A stretch of DNA of 46,743 nt from an uncultured Oscillospiraceae bacterium (GCA_934486875.1 CAKSPU010000011.1:1-46743); one strand, 5' to 3'; counted from the first letter of the stretch, positions 1 to 7,450 are shown. Program-made: numbers and translations. Notes: a model not told the origin generated them from the sequence alone.

Positions 1-2342
1 CACTTATCCGCACTTGCATAAGCAAAATACTTCACGGGTATCTTCCTCTGACGGACAATTTCCATTATCTTTCCGTAGAAAGAATGTGGCATCGCATTGG
101 TCTGCATCCATACCACATCAGCGTGCCTAATGAGGTTTGCATCGGGTTTGGTATAAGGGTCAATAAACTTGACATTGGGGAGCATCGGCTTTATTGCCTT
201 GAGCCATGTTGCATGACCGCCGAAAATAACTACCCTCTGATTTGTGTTATATGGCAGAGTAATGTCGGAAGCTTCTTCAAGCTCAGGCTCGGCACCATTG
301 CTGTTCTGCAGCTTATACACAAGCTCTCTCAGCTCGATAAGCTCCTGCCTGTCCGCTTCCAGTTCGGACATTTCTCCCGATACCTTTTCCTTGTAATCTT
401 TAAGAGCCTTTTCCGCCTTATACAGCTGATTTTTCAATGAAGCGTTTTCTTCGTTTATTGAAGCAATCTTTGCTTTCAGCTCCGCAGGATCGTCCCTTTT
501 CTCTTCGGATTTGTTAAGCACACGCTTCAGTTTCACCTTCAGAACCGTATCAAAGCCATACCTTATTGATGCAAATGCTCCGAGAGACAGATAATCTTTA
601 AGAATAGGTATCTCTTTTGCGGAAAATCCCGCTTTTTTCAGTCCGTTATCATCATAACAGCCGACTTCAAAAAAATGCTTTCTCGGAATACACATTCCCG
701 TTGAGTTATATACAACCTGTGAAAGATTCAGATGGAAAAGCTCACTTTTCTTTATTCTCTTTGCACCCTCCATTACCCATTGATGGTAGTCGGTGTATTT
801 CTGTGTGAATATTCTTTCGGAATATTCAATGTTATCCTCAACGTACCTTTCGGGTTTGGGAATGAATTTTTCCTGTTCTTCATCTTCCGGTTCCGACATC
901 TCTATTCTGTCACGTTCATCCAAGAAATCCATAAGATAGGGGTTTATATCTTTTGTCCAGGGAAGATTGCTGCCCGCAAAACCTAACATTATCTCCACAG
1001 GATGAATGAGCCACGCAGTATGATCGCCGCTGTCAAGCATATACAGATATGCAAAGCACACCTCAAAGGGATCATCTACACACACCTTTTCAAGTGCCGA
1101 CAGAAATTCCTTATCCTTGTATGTAAATCCGAAATCATCTCTGCTGCCTAAAATATTCAGGAGGTCAAACTGGCGTTCGCAGATATTCCGTTCTATGCCT
1201 TCAAGCTCATCTGTCACCTCGTCAATAAATGTGGCTTTATCCTTCAGCTTTTCCACAATATCCGCTGCTTCTTCCATTATCACGTCATATTCGGAATTAT
1301 CATCAAGGCTGAATTTTCCTATGCTCATAACAGAAGATCTGCATATATTTTTCTGACATTCATCGGCACGTTTTCTTGCATCAAGCAGCATATTTTCATA
1401 ACGTTCAAGTTCTTTGCACTGCTCCAAAGCATATTCAATTTTTTCACGTCTTTCCTTGATAAACGGCTCTATATGCAACAGATAAATATCAAGTATTTCA
1501 CTGAATTTGCTCTTGTATCTGCCGACCGCCCTTTCAATTATTTCGGGACGGATATATGAAAGGACTCTTTTGTACCTCTCCCCATAGCTCATACTCCGTG
1601 CCTCGTCAAACATAGCATCTCCGAGATCATTATCATCTGACATAAACAATTCGCTTGCCCTGTATTCGTGAACATATCCGTTTTCGGGAGTGATTTTTGC
1701 GGTTATCGGATTTACGAACCGGTCCTCGGCATTATCGTTTCTGTGACTGATAAGGTACACCATACCTTTGATAAGGTCATTATCAAACATAGAATCACAG
1801 AAATCCTCAGGCAATGACACCTCGCTGATCAAATCCTTTTCATAAGGTATGTAGAATACCGCAGCATCCATATTCCCCGCTTCTTCAACAGCATCAAGAA
1901 TGAACATTGCCATTGCGGTGGTGATATGATGCTCGCTTTCAAGCTCCATTGGCATACTGTTGTATAATTCGGATATGAAATCAGTCAATTCATCTTCTAT
2001 TGAGATATCGGGATATTTTTCCGCATATTCGGGTGCAGATTCCGAAATGAATTCCAGTATAGCGGAAAGCCGGCGTTTTCTGTACGGTCCGTCAATCTTT
2101 TGTTTTTCCACCAGTTCTTTTCCGCCGAGCTCTTTAATAGAATGGACACTGTTGTTATATGTTTCCTCGATCATCTTTTTCAGATTTGCCCTGTACTCGG
2201 AAGAGCCTCGGTTATATTTATCTGTTTCAAGCAGAGGAGAAAATCTCTTGCGAACCGATACGGATATTCTCATTTTATCGTTATCGTTCCTACGTCCTGA
2301 ATTTTCAAAATTATTTTTATGTTTGTTCTTTTTCTTTGCCAT
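1..2342 (-). CDS. Large DUF2325-like C-terminal domain protein, 3' end beyond window
   Basis: One uninterrupted frame of 780 codons runs from ATG at 2342 to the left edge, so the C-terminus is missing. The start follows AAAGGTGAT at 7 bases and a good promoter. The N-terminus is very basic (MAKKKNKHKNN) and is followed by a segment (MRISVSVRKRF) that could be a ribbon-helix-helix-like strand; this is weak. The middle, about residues 70-600, is mixed helical and acidic and matches nothing I recognise. Residues about 620-685 look like a coiled coil. From about residue 699 the pattern RVVIFGGHATWLKAIKPML, then HADVVWMQTNAMPHSF and KIPVKYF, fits DUF2325, a Rossmann-like domain of unknown function. 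Codons are more A/T-ending than in neighbouring genes, which suggests separate ancestry. Function unknown; it could be regulatory or structural. Confidence 0.8.
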   Translation of the reverse strand, partial: MAKKKNKHKNNFENSGRRNDNDKMRISVSVRKRFSPLLETDKYNRGSSEYRANLKKMIEETYNNSVHSIKELGGKELVEKQKIDGPYRKRRLSAILEFISESAPEYAEKYPDISIEDELTDFISELYNSMPMELESEHHITTAMAMFILDAVEEAGNMDAAVFYIPYEKDLISEVSLPEDFCDSMFDNDLIKGMVYLISHRNDNAEDRFVNPITAKITPENGYVHEYRASELFMSDDNDLGDAMFDEARSMSYGERYKRVLSYIRPEIIERAVGRYKSKFSEILDIYLLHIEPFIKERREKIEYALEQCKELERYENMLLDARKRADECQKNICRSSVMSIGKFSLDDNSEYDVIMEEAADIVEKLKDKATFIDEVTDELEGIERNICERQFDLLNILGSRDDFGFTYKDKEFLSALEKVCVDDPFEVCFAYLYMLDSGDHTAWLIHPVEIMLGFAGSNLPWTKDINPYLMDFLDERDRIEMSEPEDEEQEKFIPKPERYVEDNIEYSERIFTQKYTDYHQWVMEGAKRIKKSELFHLNLSQVVYNSTGMCIPRKHFFEVGCYDDNGLKKAGFSAKEIPILKDYLSLGAFASIRYGFDTVLKVKLKRVLNKSEEKRDDPAELKAKIASINEENASLKNQLYKAEKALKDYKEKVSGEMSELEADRQELIELRELVYKLQNSNGAEPELEEASDITLPYNTNQRVVIFGGHATWLKAIKPMLPNVKFIDPYTKPDANLIRHADVVWMQTNAMPHSFYGKIMEIVRQRKIPVKYFAYASADK

Positions 2343-2667
2343 ACTCATCACCTTTTACGTTAAAGTTAAAATGGTATATTTCTATTATATCAGATAAATT
2401 GCTGTATTTCAAGATTTTTCGATGTATAAATCGCAGAACAGCCGTAACTGCCGTTCCTGTGTTTTGAATTATGAATGGATACCAGACTTCCTTTGAATAA
2501 ATCAACTTATCAGCCACAACAACGTCATCGAACATTACGGCGATAAACGCTGCCGTCATTCCAACCTCCAGCCTTTCATCAATACCCTCGCTGTCGATCT
2601 GAACGGTAAGCTCTCTGCCGCCCTTTGTCCTGACAGTAAAATTATACTTGCCAAACCGTAAAAAACA
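2317..2667 (-). pseudogene. Possible decayed gene fragment between promoters
   Basis: The minus-strand frame is open from 2667 (after an in-frame TAA at 2670-2668) to 2317. Its upstream part, about 2655-2490, reads like real protein (KYNFTVRTKGGRELTVQID, then a hydrophobic stretch and DDVVVADKLIYSKEVW). The rest is unconvincing and runs into the promoter and start of the next gene. The first ATG is at 2559, inside the protein-like part, and has no clear ribosome binding site. I read it as a remnant of a lost gene, not a functional one. The 2343-2741 gap otherwise holds only the two promoters listed here. Confidence 0.3.
2384..2412 (-). promoter_or_regulatory. Sigma-A type promoter of the DUF2325 gene
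   Basis: Read on the minus strand: TTGAAA (2412-2407), a 17-base spacer and a perfect TATAAT (2389-2384). The start codon at 2342 lies about 40 bases downstream. Confidence 0.8.
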
Positions 2668-2674
2668 TTAAAAT

Positions 2675-2703
2675 TTGACAAACCCCGCCAAATTTGTTAT
2701 ACT
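2675..2703 (+). promoter_or_regulatory. Sigma-A type promoter of the Lys/Ala-rich protein
   Basis: TTGACA (2675-2680), a 17-base spacer and TATACT (2698-2703), followed by GGAGGA at 2728-2733 and ATG at 2742. Confidence 0.85.
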
Positions 2704-2741
2704 ATAGAAGTTATAAATTAATTATTCGGAGGACGATCATT

Positions 2742-3218
2742 ATGGCAAGACCAAAAAACAGAAGAACCAAGAAAAGAACCGCACCCGTGACCGCACCCGC
2801 TGTCGAAACAGCCGTAAAAGCCGAGCCCGCAGCAAAGGCTGAACCCGAGATAAAGGCAGAGCCCGTAAAAACCGAAGCCCCCAAGGCTGCACCCGCAGAA
2901 ACAAAGGCAGCAGAGGTAAAGGAAGCTGCAAAGGAAACCACCGCAAAGGCAGCCGAGCCCAAGACCGCTCCCGGGAAAAAGCCTGCCGCAAAGACTGAAA
3001 AGGCAGCTGCCCCCAAAAAGGAAGATATCTTTGTTTTCCAGAGCAACGACAAGGAATACACTGCCGAGCAGATAACTGAGCTCTGCAAAGCCGCTTACAG
3101 AAACGGCACACGCAAGCAGGTCAAATCCTGCAACGTTTACCTTAAGACCGAAAACGACGGTCTCAGAGCCTACTATGTCATCAACGGCAATGCCGACGGA
3201 GCATATATCGACCTTTGA
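2742..3218 (+). CDS. DUF6465-like protein with Lys/Ala/Pro/Glu-rich N-terminal region
   Basis: The start is ATG 2742, 8 bases after a strong GGAGGA; an upstream in-frame ATG at 2694 lies inside the promoter and is rejected. The 158-residue product has a basic N-terminus (MARPKNRRTKKRTAP). About 85 residues of low-complexity A/K/P/E sequence with imperfect KAEP repeats follow, resembling bacterial histone H1-like tails. The C-terminal domain of about 55 residues (YTAEQITELCKAAYRNGTRK, then VNVY-like strands and a YVINGNADG motif) resembles the small clostridial family DUF6465; that match is from memory. The H1-like tail suggests nucleic-acid binding, but nothing proves it. The gene is a single unit with its own promoter and terminator. 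The repeats produce long antisense frames that are not genes. Confidence 0.8.
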   Translation: MARPKNRRTKKRTAPVTAPAVETAVKAEPAAKAEPEIKAEPVKTEAPKAAPAETKAAEVKEAAKETTAKAAEPKTAPGKKPAAKTEKAAAPKKEDIFVFQSNDKEYTAEQITELCKAAYRNGTRKQVKSCNVYLKTENDGLRAYYVINGNADGAYIDL

Positions 3219-3236
3219 TCCGAGTACACCAATAAA

Positions 3237-3274
3237 AAATGCCGCAGCCTGTGGGATACAGCGCTGCGGCATTT
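3237..3274. terminator. Bidirectional intrinsic terminator
   Basis: Perfect 12-base inverted repeat (3237-3248 with 3263-3274) and a 14-base loop, between two convergent genes. The T run is best on the minus strand (complement of 3231-3239), just after the stop of the DUF3021-like gene. Confidence 0.85.
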
Positions 3275-3275
3275 C

Positions 3276-3728
3276 TTATCTGCCCGAATCTTCCGAAAAT
3301 CTGCTCTGAAATTCCTTAAGATCGGAGTTCAGCTGACGAGCAAGCTTCAGATCAAGAAGCCACGCAATAATATTAACGAGCACAAAAATAATGAGCACCG
3401 AAAGCGCAAATCCCGCCGTCAGCGGCAGATTTTCACGGGAAAGGCATTTTACCCCCAGCCCGAAGCCGACAAGGATCACCTCCAACGCCAGAAGCGTGAA
3501 CAGTTCCTTTATGATATTCTGCTTTAAGGTCAGCTCCTTTTTCGAGTACATACAAAGCATCGGAATAAGCGCTATCGCCGCATAAACAAGGGGCGACAGC
3601 ATTACCTCATAACCGAATTTTTCCTCGGGACGGAACACCTTTCCAAGAATAAACATAGCCCCGTTTATCAGCGTCACTATCACAAAATACAGCGACATCA
3701 CCGACTTGAAATGCTCCTTGAAGCTCAT
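3276..3728 (-). CDS. DUF3021-like four-helix membrane protein
   Basis: 150 residues with four predicted membrane helices (about 10-32, 43-62, 75-97, 101-126) and a charged cytosolic C-terminus. Small four-helix proteins of the DUF3021 type are commonly encoded directly after LytTR regulators in Firmicutes. In streptococcal LytTR regulatory systems (HdrRM, BrsRM) the membrane partner inhibits the regulator. The start overlaps the stop of the LytTR gene by four bases (ATGA), so the two are translationally coupled. I infer that it senses an envelope or membrane state and controls the LytTR protein. The family call rests on size, topology and context more than on a specific motif. Confidence 0.75.
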   Translation of the reverse strand: MSFKEHFKSVMSLYFVIVTLINGAMFILGKVFRPEEKFGYEVMLSPLVYAAIALIPMLCMYSKKELTLKQNIIKELFTLLALEVILVGFGLGVKCLSRENLPLTAGFALSVLIIFVLVNIIAWLLDLKLARQLNSDLKEFQSRFSEDSGR

Positions 3729-4171
3729 ATCCCGTCCCCCCTCAGCGTTTTTTTCAGCTCGGACACGTATTTCCGTGAAATGATGATCTCCTCGCCGTTT
3801 GAAAGCACAGCCCCGAACCGTCCCCCCATTGCAGGCTTCACAGAATCTATTTTCATAAGGTCAACGATAGCCGACTTTGATATCCTCAGAAAATGCTTTG
3901 AACGCAGGATATCCTCCAGCTCATAAAGCCGCTGCTTCGACTCAAAAACCTCTTCCGATGTATAGATAAATGTCCTGTTGTCCACCGACTCGATGTACAG
4001 TATCTCCGAAACGGAAATGCTGTACTGTCTGCCCTCACGGCTCCCCGAAAGAACCCCCTGCCTTGACCTTGCGAAAGCGGCAATATCCCTTACGCAGTCA
4101 GTTTCCTCATAGCATCTGATATCCACTTTTTCTTTTTCATCTGCGGATATTCTGCTTATTATAACTTCCAT
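3725..4171 (-). CDS. LytTR-family DNA-binding transcriptional regulator
   Basis: 148 residues with a C-terminal LytTR domain (about 45-145). Visible hallmarks are SVSEILYIESVDNRTFIYT, the helix of FESKQRLYELEDIL, then HFLRISKSAIVDLMKI and NGEEIIISRKYVSELK. There is no receiver domain, so it is not a classical response regulator. I chose ATG 4171 because it lies one base after the TAA of the upstream hydrolase gene; a GTG start at 4210 would lie inside that gene. Its last codons overlap the DUF3021-like gene. It probably binds the direct repeats at 5609-5640 ahead of its own operon (inference). Confidence 0.92.
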   Translation of the reverse strand: MEVIISRISADEKEKVDIRCYEETDCVRDIAAFARSRQGVLSGSREGRQYSISVSEILYIESVDNRTFIYTSEEVFESKQRLYELEDILRSKHFLRISKSAIVDLMKIDSVKPAMGGRFGAVLSNGEEIIISRKYVSELKKTLRGDGI

Positions 4172-4172
4172 A

Positions 4173-5540
4173 TTATGATACTTCGGTACATTCCTGTACA
4201 ACAAATTCACCCTTTCCTTTCAGAAAGCTGTCGAAAAATCCAAGTGTTATCCTGTTGACCGTCATCATACATTTCTCAGCGTCAACGCTGCCCGTACCAA
4301 GCATTCCCGCAAGTGTCGGAGAATACATAGGCAGGTCTGTGAAATTCATATGACCCGTTCCCGCAATGTAAGTCCTGTAGCCGCATACCGCATTTTCCAT
4401 AACAACGTTGTTTTCATAGATCTCCCCGTTTTTCTCCGCTTCTTCGGCGGCAAAATGATGCTCCTCATTGTCAAAGGAAAGGATAGGCACAGGATATGGG
4501 TCATCTCTGACTGTCTCAGCACCGTTTTCCACTCCCGTTACCTCTCCGAGCATAGTTCCGTCCAGATCAATAACAGCGCTTATGTCATTTCTCGTCCTGC
4601 CCTCATTCACCGCCGCAGCTCCGCCGAGAGAATGACCCATAACGCCGATAGTATCGGTATCGGTGACGGAAAGTGCGGTAACGATACCCTGCATATCATC
4701 GGTGTGCCAGTATTCGGGAAGAGGACTTTCCTCCGCTGCGGACTTCACCGAATCAATAACAAAGTCAATATCATCGCAGCGAAGCTCCAGCCATTCTGAT
4801 GACAGCTCATAAACAGTCTCCTCATCGACCCCCTCGGAATTTACAGCCGCAATGCCGCTCATAAATGATGGGTCAACGGTAACAGTGTTTCCCTCAGTGT
4901 CCTCAGTAAAAAGCGAGTGATAGGGGTGCTCGGTGCTGATGACCGTGTAGCCGTTTGAAGCAAGCTCGGTAAATGTGGAATAGTTGCTCCTGTTGTAACC
5001 GAATGCCCCGTGGGAGAAAATGATAAGGGGAAATTTCTCACCCTCTGCGGCATTGGCGGGATAATAAAAATACACAGGCACTTCACGTTTTGAGCCGTCC
5101 GTCTCAAACTCCTCGACCCTGCTCTCATCGGTAAGTATTGCGCTTGCCTGCGCAACCTCATACTCACCCGTCACAGGCAGACCCTCGTATGCCGTGATGA
5201 TAAAAGAGGGCATAAGGCTTGCGGATATGAACACTGCCGAAAGCACCGTACTTCCGATCATCACAGCAATGCTTTTCCGCTCCCCCTCTTTTTTTCTTGT
5301 CAGAAATACGCCGATAAAAGCTACAATAATTCGCAGAATCAGCAGTACAAACAGCCCCATAAATCTGAAGCTCATATCTATCCCGGGAGCAATGAGCATT
5401 ATGAGAAAAACAAGCAGCTGTCCCCCGTTACAGATGAGCCTGCCGACCTGCCAGTCCTTTTTGTCACACCTTCTGCTCCCCGCTGTCACCGCAAAAGCGA
5501 CCTCGAAAGCGCACAGTAAAATAAGCAGCAATGTATTCAT
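4173..5540 (-). CDS. Membrane-anchored alpha/beta hydrolase (PAF-acetylhydrolase/dienelactone-hydrolase-like)
   Basis: 455 residues. The N-terminus carries about four membrane helices (roughly 1-20, 38-56, 58-78, 92-116). The catalytic domain that follows has an oxyanion strand FPLIIFSHGAFGYNRSNYS and the nucleophile elbow VMGHSLGGAAA (Ser near residue 303). Likely partners are the Asp in VIDLDGTMLG or later and the His of GTGHMNFTD near the C-terminus. The fold resembles the PAF-acetylhydrolase p-II / dienelactone hydrolase group; the substrate cannot be told and a lipid ester is one option. The start has a perfect AGAAGGAG site. It heads an operon with the LytTR and DUF3021-like genes (one-base gap, then overlap), so it may be the output or a sensed component of that system. 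Confidence 0.88.
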   Translation of the reverse strand: MNTLLLILLCAFEVAFAVTAGSRRCDKKDWQVGRLICNGGQLLVFLIMLIAPGIDMSFRFMGLFVLLILRIIVAFIGVFLTRKKEGERKSIAVMIGSTVLSAVFISASLMPSFIITAYEGLPVTGEYEVAQASAILTDESRVEEFETDGSKREVPVYFYYPANAAEGEKFPLIIFSHGAFGYNRSNYSTFTELASNGYTVISTEHPYHSLFTEDTEGNTVTVDPSFMSGIAAVNSEGVDEETVYELSSEWLELRCDDIDFVIDSVKSAAEESPLPEYWHTDDMQGIVTALSVTDTDTIGVMGHSLGGAAAVNEGRTRNDISAVIDLDGTMLGEVTGVENGAETVRDDPYPVPILSFDNEEHHFAAEEAEKNGEIYENNVVMENAVCGYRTYIAGTGHMNFTDLPMYSPTLAGMLGTGSVDAEKCMMTVNRITLGFFDSFLKGKGEFVVQECTEVS

Positions 5541-5569
5541 AGCATTTCTCCTTCTATGTTGATATCACG

Positions 5570-5598
5570 ATTATATCAGCATATTTTCGGAGAAGCAA
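5570..5598 (-). promoter_or_regulatory. Promoter of the hydrolase-LytTR-DUF3021 operon
   Basis: On the minus strand: TTGCTT (5598-5593), 17 bases, TATAAT (5575-5570). The weak -35 is typical of an activator-dependent promoter, and a direct repeat lies just upstream. Confidence 0.75.
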
Positions 5599-5608
5599 TA
5601 CTTTGATG

Positions 5609-5640
5609 TGTAAGGTGCATTTTCCCGCTGTAAGATGCAT
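5609..5640. promoter_or_regulatory. Candidate operator: two 12-base direct repeats
   Basis: TGTAAGGTGCAT (5609-5620) and TGTAAGATGCAT (5629-5640) differ at one position and repeat every 20 bases, about two helical turns. They begin 10 bases upstream of the -35 of the LytTR-containing operon. LytTR proteins typically bind paired direct repeats about 21 bases apart in this position, so this is the likely binding site (inference). The repeats do not match a LytTR consensus closely. Confidence 0.6.
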
Positions 5641-5685
5641 CGGTGCAGAAAAATTGTAAACAAATTATTATTTTGTAAAAACCGC

Positions 5686-5714
5686 TTGCCTTTTTTTTCG
5701 GGATATGGTATAAT
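5686..5714 (+). promoter_or_regulatory. Promoter of tRNA-Ser
   Basis: TTGCCT (5686-5691), 17 bases, TATAAT (5709-5714), 13 bases before the mature tRNA 5' end. Confidence 0.8.
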
Positions 5715-5727
5715 AGATAAGTCTTAT

Positions 5728-5816
5728 GGAGACGTATCGAAGTGGTCATAACGGGGCTGACTCGAAATCAGTTAGGGAGTGATCCCCCGCGAGTTCGAAT
5801 CTCGCCGTCTCCGCCA
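5728..5816 (+). tRNA. tRNA-Ser (anticodon CGA)
   Basis: 89 bases with a 7-base acceptor stem (GGAGACG with CGTCTCC), a CTGA/TCAG anticodon stem around the loop CTCGAAA (anticodon CGA, reading UCG) and a long class II variable arm. The T arm is GCGAG-TTCGAAT-CTCGC, with discriminator G and an encoded CCA. It has its own promoter and terminator. Confidence 0.97.
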
Positions 5817-5817
5817 A

Positions 5818-5858
5818 AAAGCGTTCTGCGATTTTTTTGCAGAACGCTTTATTTTTTT
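5818..5858. terminator. Bidirectional intrinsic terminator
   Basis: Perfect 12-base stem (5818-5829 with 5839-5850) with a 9-base T-rich loop. A T run follows on the plus strand (5852-5858), and five T on the minus strand. It ends the tRNA gene and the convergent glycosylase gene. Confidence 0.92.
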
Positions 5859-6391
5859 ATCACATCTTTTGTGCGGCTGTCCGCATACCTGAGCAATGCG
5901 TCCCTGTCCTCAGGTGCGGCATAATCTATCCCAACCCTTTTCCGCCGTTCAATAACAGGGCGGAAGCCGTCATCGGCAATGCATATCTCAGGATTTCCGA
6001 TAACGGATAAGCCGTTTAAGCTCTTGTCGATCTTAAGAAATTTCGTCAGCTTTGCAGGACCGTCATACTTCTCGCAGGCACGGATAAGAACGCCCTGAGG
6101 CTGTTCCCTTTCCCCCGAAATGATGTTAAAAAGCCAATGAATGCCGTAGCAGAGATATACATATATCGTCCCCGCCTCACGATACAGCATTTCAGTCCGA
6201 GCCGTCCGCCCCTTTGAAGCGTGACAGGCGGTGTCGCTTTCCCCGCAGTATGCTTCCGTCTCGGTAATTCGGAGAATTAGCTCCTCACCGCCCACACGGC
6301 GGACAATGAGCTTGCCCACAAGGTCAGGCGCAAGCTCGGTGCAGTCACGGGCAAAGAACTCCGCACCCATAACGGCAGGCTTATCATTCAT
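5849..6391 (-). CDS. DNA-3-methyladenine glycosylase (AAG/MPG family)
   Basis: 180 residues, usual for bacterial members. It excises alkylated purines such as 3-methyladenine in base excision repair. Family signatures are ITETEAYCGESDTACHASKG (with the catalytic Glu in ETEAY), RTEMLYREAGTIYVYLCYGI, the GVLIRA strand and GPAKLTKFLKI. I chose ATG 6391 because it overlaps the upstream stop by four bases (ATGA) and follows AAGGGTGA; the GTG at 6400 is less likely. It is coupled to the rhomboid-like gene, with no obvious functional link. Confidence 0.95.
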   Translation of the reverse strand: MNDKPAVMGAEFFARDCTELAPDLVGKLIVRRVGGEELILRITETEAYCGESDTACHASKGRTARTEMLYREAGTIYVYLCYGIHWLFNIISGEREQPQGVLIRACEKYDGPAKLTKFLKIDKSLNGLSVIGNPEICIADDGFRPVIERRKRVGIDYAAPEDRDALLRYADSRTKDVIKK

Positions 6392-7091
6392 CGCCGTCAC
6401 CCTTGTTCTTTGTCACTTTTATCTTTTTCTGCTTCATTTCACGGTAAAAGTCACGGTGCCTGAATTTGTTGACAATTCCGCCTAAATGGTCTTTTCCGAA
6501 GAATATGAAATATGTCAGAAAAGCTGCCCCGACGGATAACTGCAAAGCCGCCGCAAGTCTCGGTGCATATGCATATAACATAAAAGCCTTAACAAAATTC
6601 GAGAGCATATAAACAGCGTCAATAAGCGCCATCCACCGAGCCTCAATGGGTATCACCATAAACATCAGGAACTGATGATGGGGATTCAGATGCGCATAAA
6701 CGAGGAACAGTGAAAAATACAGGAACGAAGCATTTGTATAGCCCGTTGCAAAGCCCGAAGCTATGAGCAGCACAGCGCCCGTAAGGAAATACATCGTCAG
6801 ATTATGGCTTCCCCACTGATTTTCCGTTTCCCTGCCGATAAACCAGTAAAAATAGACCGAGAAAACTATCCAGATAGGGCTGCCCGTCTGAGGGAGCATA
6901 AGGAATGTGATAAGTCTCCAGACCTGCCCCTGAAGTATCGCATCACGGTCAAATGACAAAAAAGAGGAAAGCATACTGTCAGTAAAAAGGTCGCCCACAA
7001 AAATTATCGCCATAGAAGCGGCAATGTAGGTCATAAGATTTTCTATTGAGATATTTCGGAAAAAACGCTTTATTTTGTATTTGATATCCAT
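6384..7091 (-). CDS. Rhomboid-like membrane protein without a visible protease active site
   Basis: 235 residues with five or six membrane helices between about 19 and 198 and a very basic C-terminal tail (REMKQKKIKVTKNK). The GQVWRLITFLMLP loop and the YWFIGRETENQWG segment resemble the L1 loop region of rhomboid/Der1-type proteins. I find no GxSG nucleophile motif and no convincing catalytic His, so it is probably a pseudoprotease or a divergent relative. The start follows GAGGAG. It is the first gene of a two-gene unit with the glycosylase. Confidence 0.75.
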   Translation of the reverse strand: MDIKYKIKRFFRNISIENLMTYIAASMAIIFVGDLFTDSMLSSFLSFDRDAILQGQVWRLITFLMLPQTGSPIWIVFSVYFYWFIGRETENQWGSHNLTMYFLTGAVLLIASGFATGYTNASFLYFSLFLVYAHLNPHHQFLMFMVIPIEARWMALIDAVYMLSNFVKAFMLYAYAPRLAAALQLSVGAAFLTYFIFFGKDHLGGIVNKFRHRDFYREMKQKKIKVTKNKGDGDE

Positions 7092-7120
7092 AAAAATTCT
7101 CCTCAGTAAAATATAAAATT

Positions 7121-7149
7121 ATTATATCATATTACACAGTTTATTTCAA
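7121..7149 (-). promoter_or_regulatory. Promoter of the rhomboid-like/glycosylase unit
   Basis: On the minus strand: TTGAAA (7149-7144), 17 bases, TATAAT (7126-7121). Confidence 0.8.
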
Positions 7150-7158
7150 GGAAAACTA

Positions 7159-7187
7159 TTGCAAAATCAAAAAAAATGGGTTATAAT
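7159..7187 (+). promoter_or_regulatory. Promoter of the DUF1858 gene
   Basis: TTGCAA (7159-7164), 17 bases, TATAAT (7182-7187). It is divergent from the promoter at 7121-7149; the two -35 boxes are only 9 bases apart. Confidence 0.8.
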
Positions 7188-7226
7188 ATACTTACATAAA
7201 AATCTAAGAAAGGACGTTTTATAACA

Positions 7227-7436
7227 ATGAGCTATACAGTGACCCCCGATTCCATCATCGGAGATATCCTTGATGCCGATATGGACACAGCTCCCTATTT
7301 CTTTGAGATCGGTATGCACTGCCTCGGCTGCCCCGCTTCAAGAGGCGAGTCCATTGCAGATGCCTGCGCCGTTCACGGAACAGATGTAAACGCTCTCGTT
7401 GCAAAGCTCAACGAGCATTTCGCAAAGAAGAACTGA
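7227..7436 (+). CDS. DUF1858 small CxxC protein (hybrid-cluster-associated type)
   Basis: 69 residues covering a whole DUF1858 domain: VTPDSIIGDILDAD, then PYFFEIGMHCLGCPAS with a CxxC pair, and a C-terminal helix. Such domains are annotated as hybrid-cluster-protein-associated redox disulfide domains; the actual role is poorly known. AAAGGA precedes the start. It has its own promoter and terminator, so it is a single-gene unit, and no hybrid cluster protein gene lies in this window. Confidence 0.9.
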   Translation: MSYTVTPDSIIGDILDADMDTAPYFFEIGMHCLGCPASRGESIADACAVHGTDVNALVAKLNEHFAKKN

Positions 7437-7450
7437 TTTTCGGAGCATAG

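Noticed and set aside
84..2467. Short plus-strand frames in the left 2.4 kb
   Set aside because: All lie opposite the 780-codon minus-strand frame, which has a promoter, a ribosome binding site and a recognisable domain.
2711..3272. Long open frames on the minus strand opposite the Lys/Ala-rich gene
   Set aside because: They mirror the repetitive codons of the plus-strand gene, lack ribosome binding sites, and give low-complexity Phe/Leu/Gly-rich or Arg-rich sequences.
5609..5640. Start of a CRISPR array or mobile-element repeat
   Set aside because: Only two short copies are present, next to a promoter; no further copies or spacers occur.
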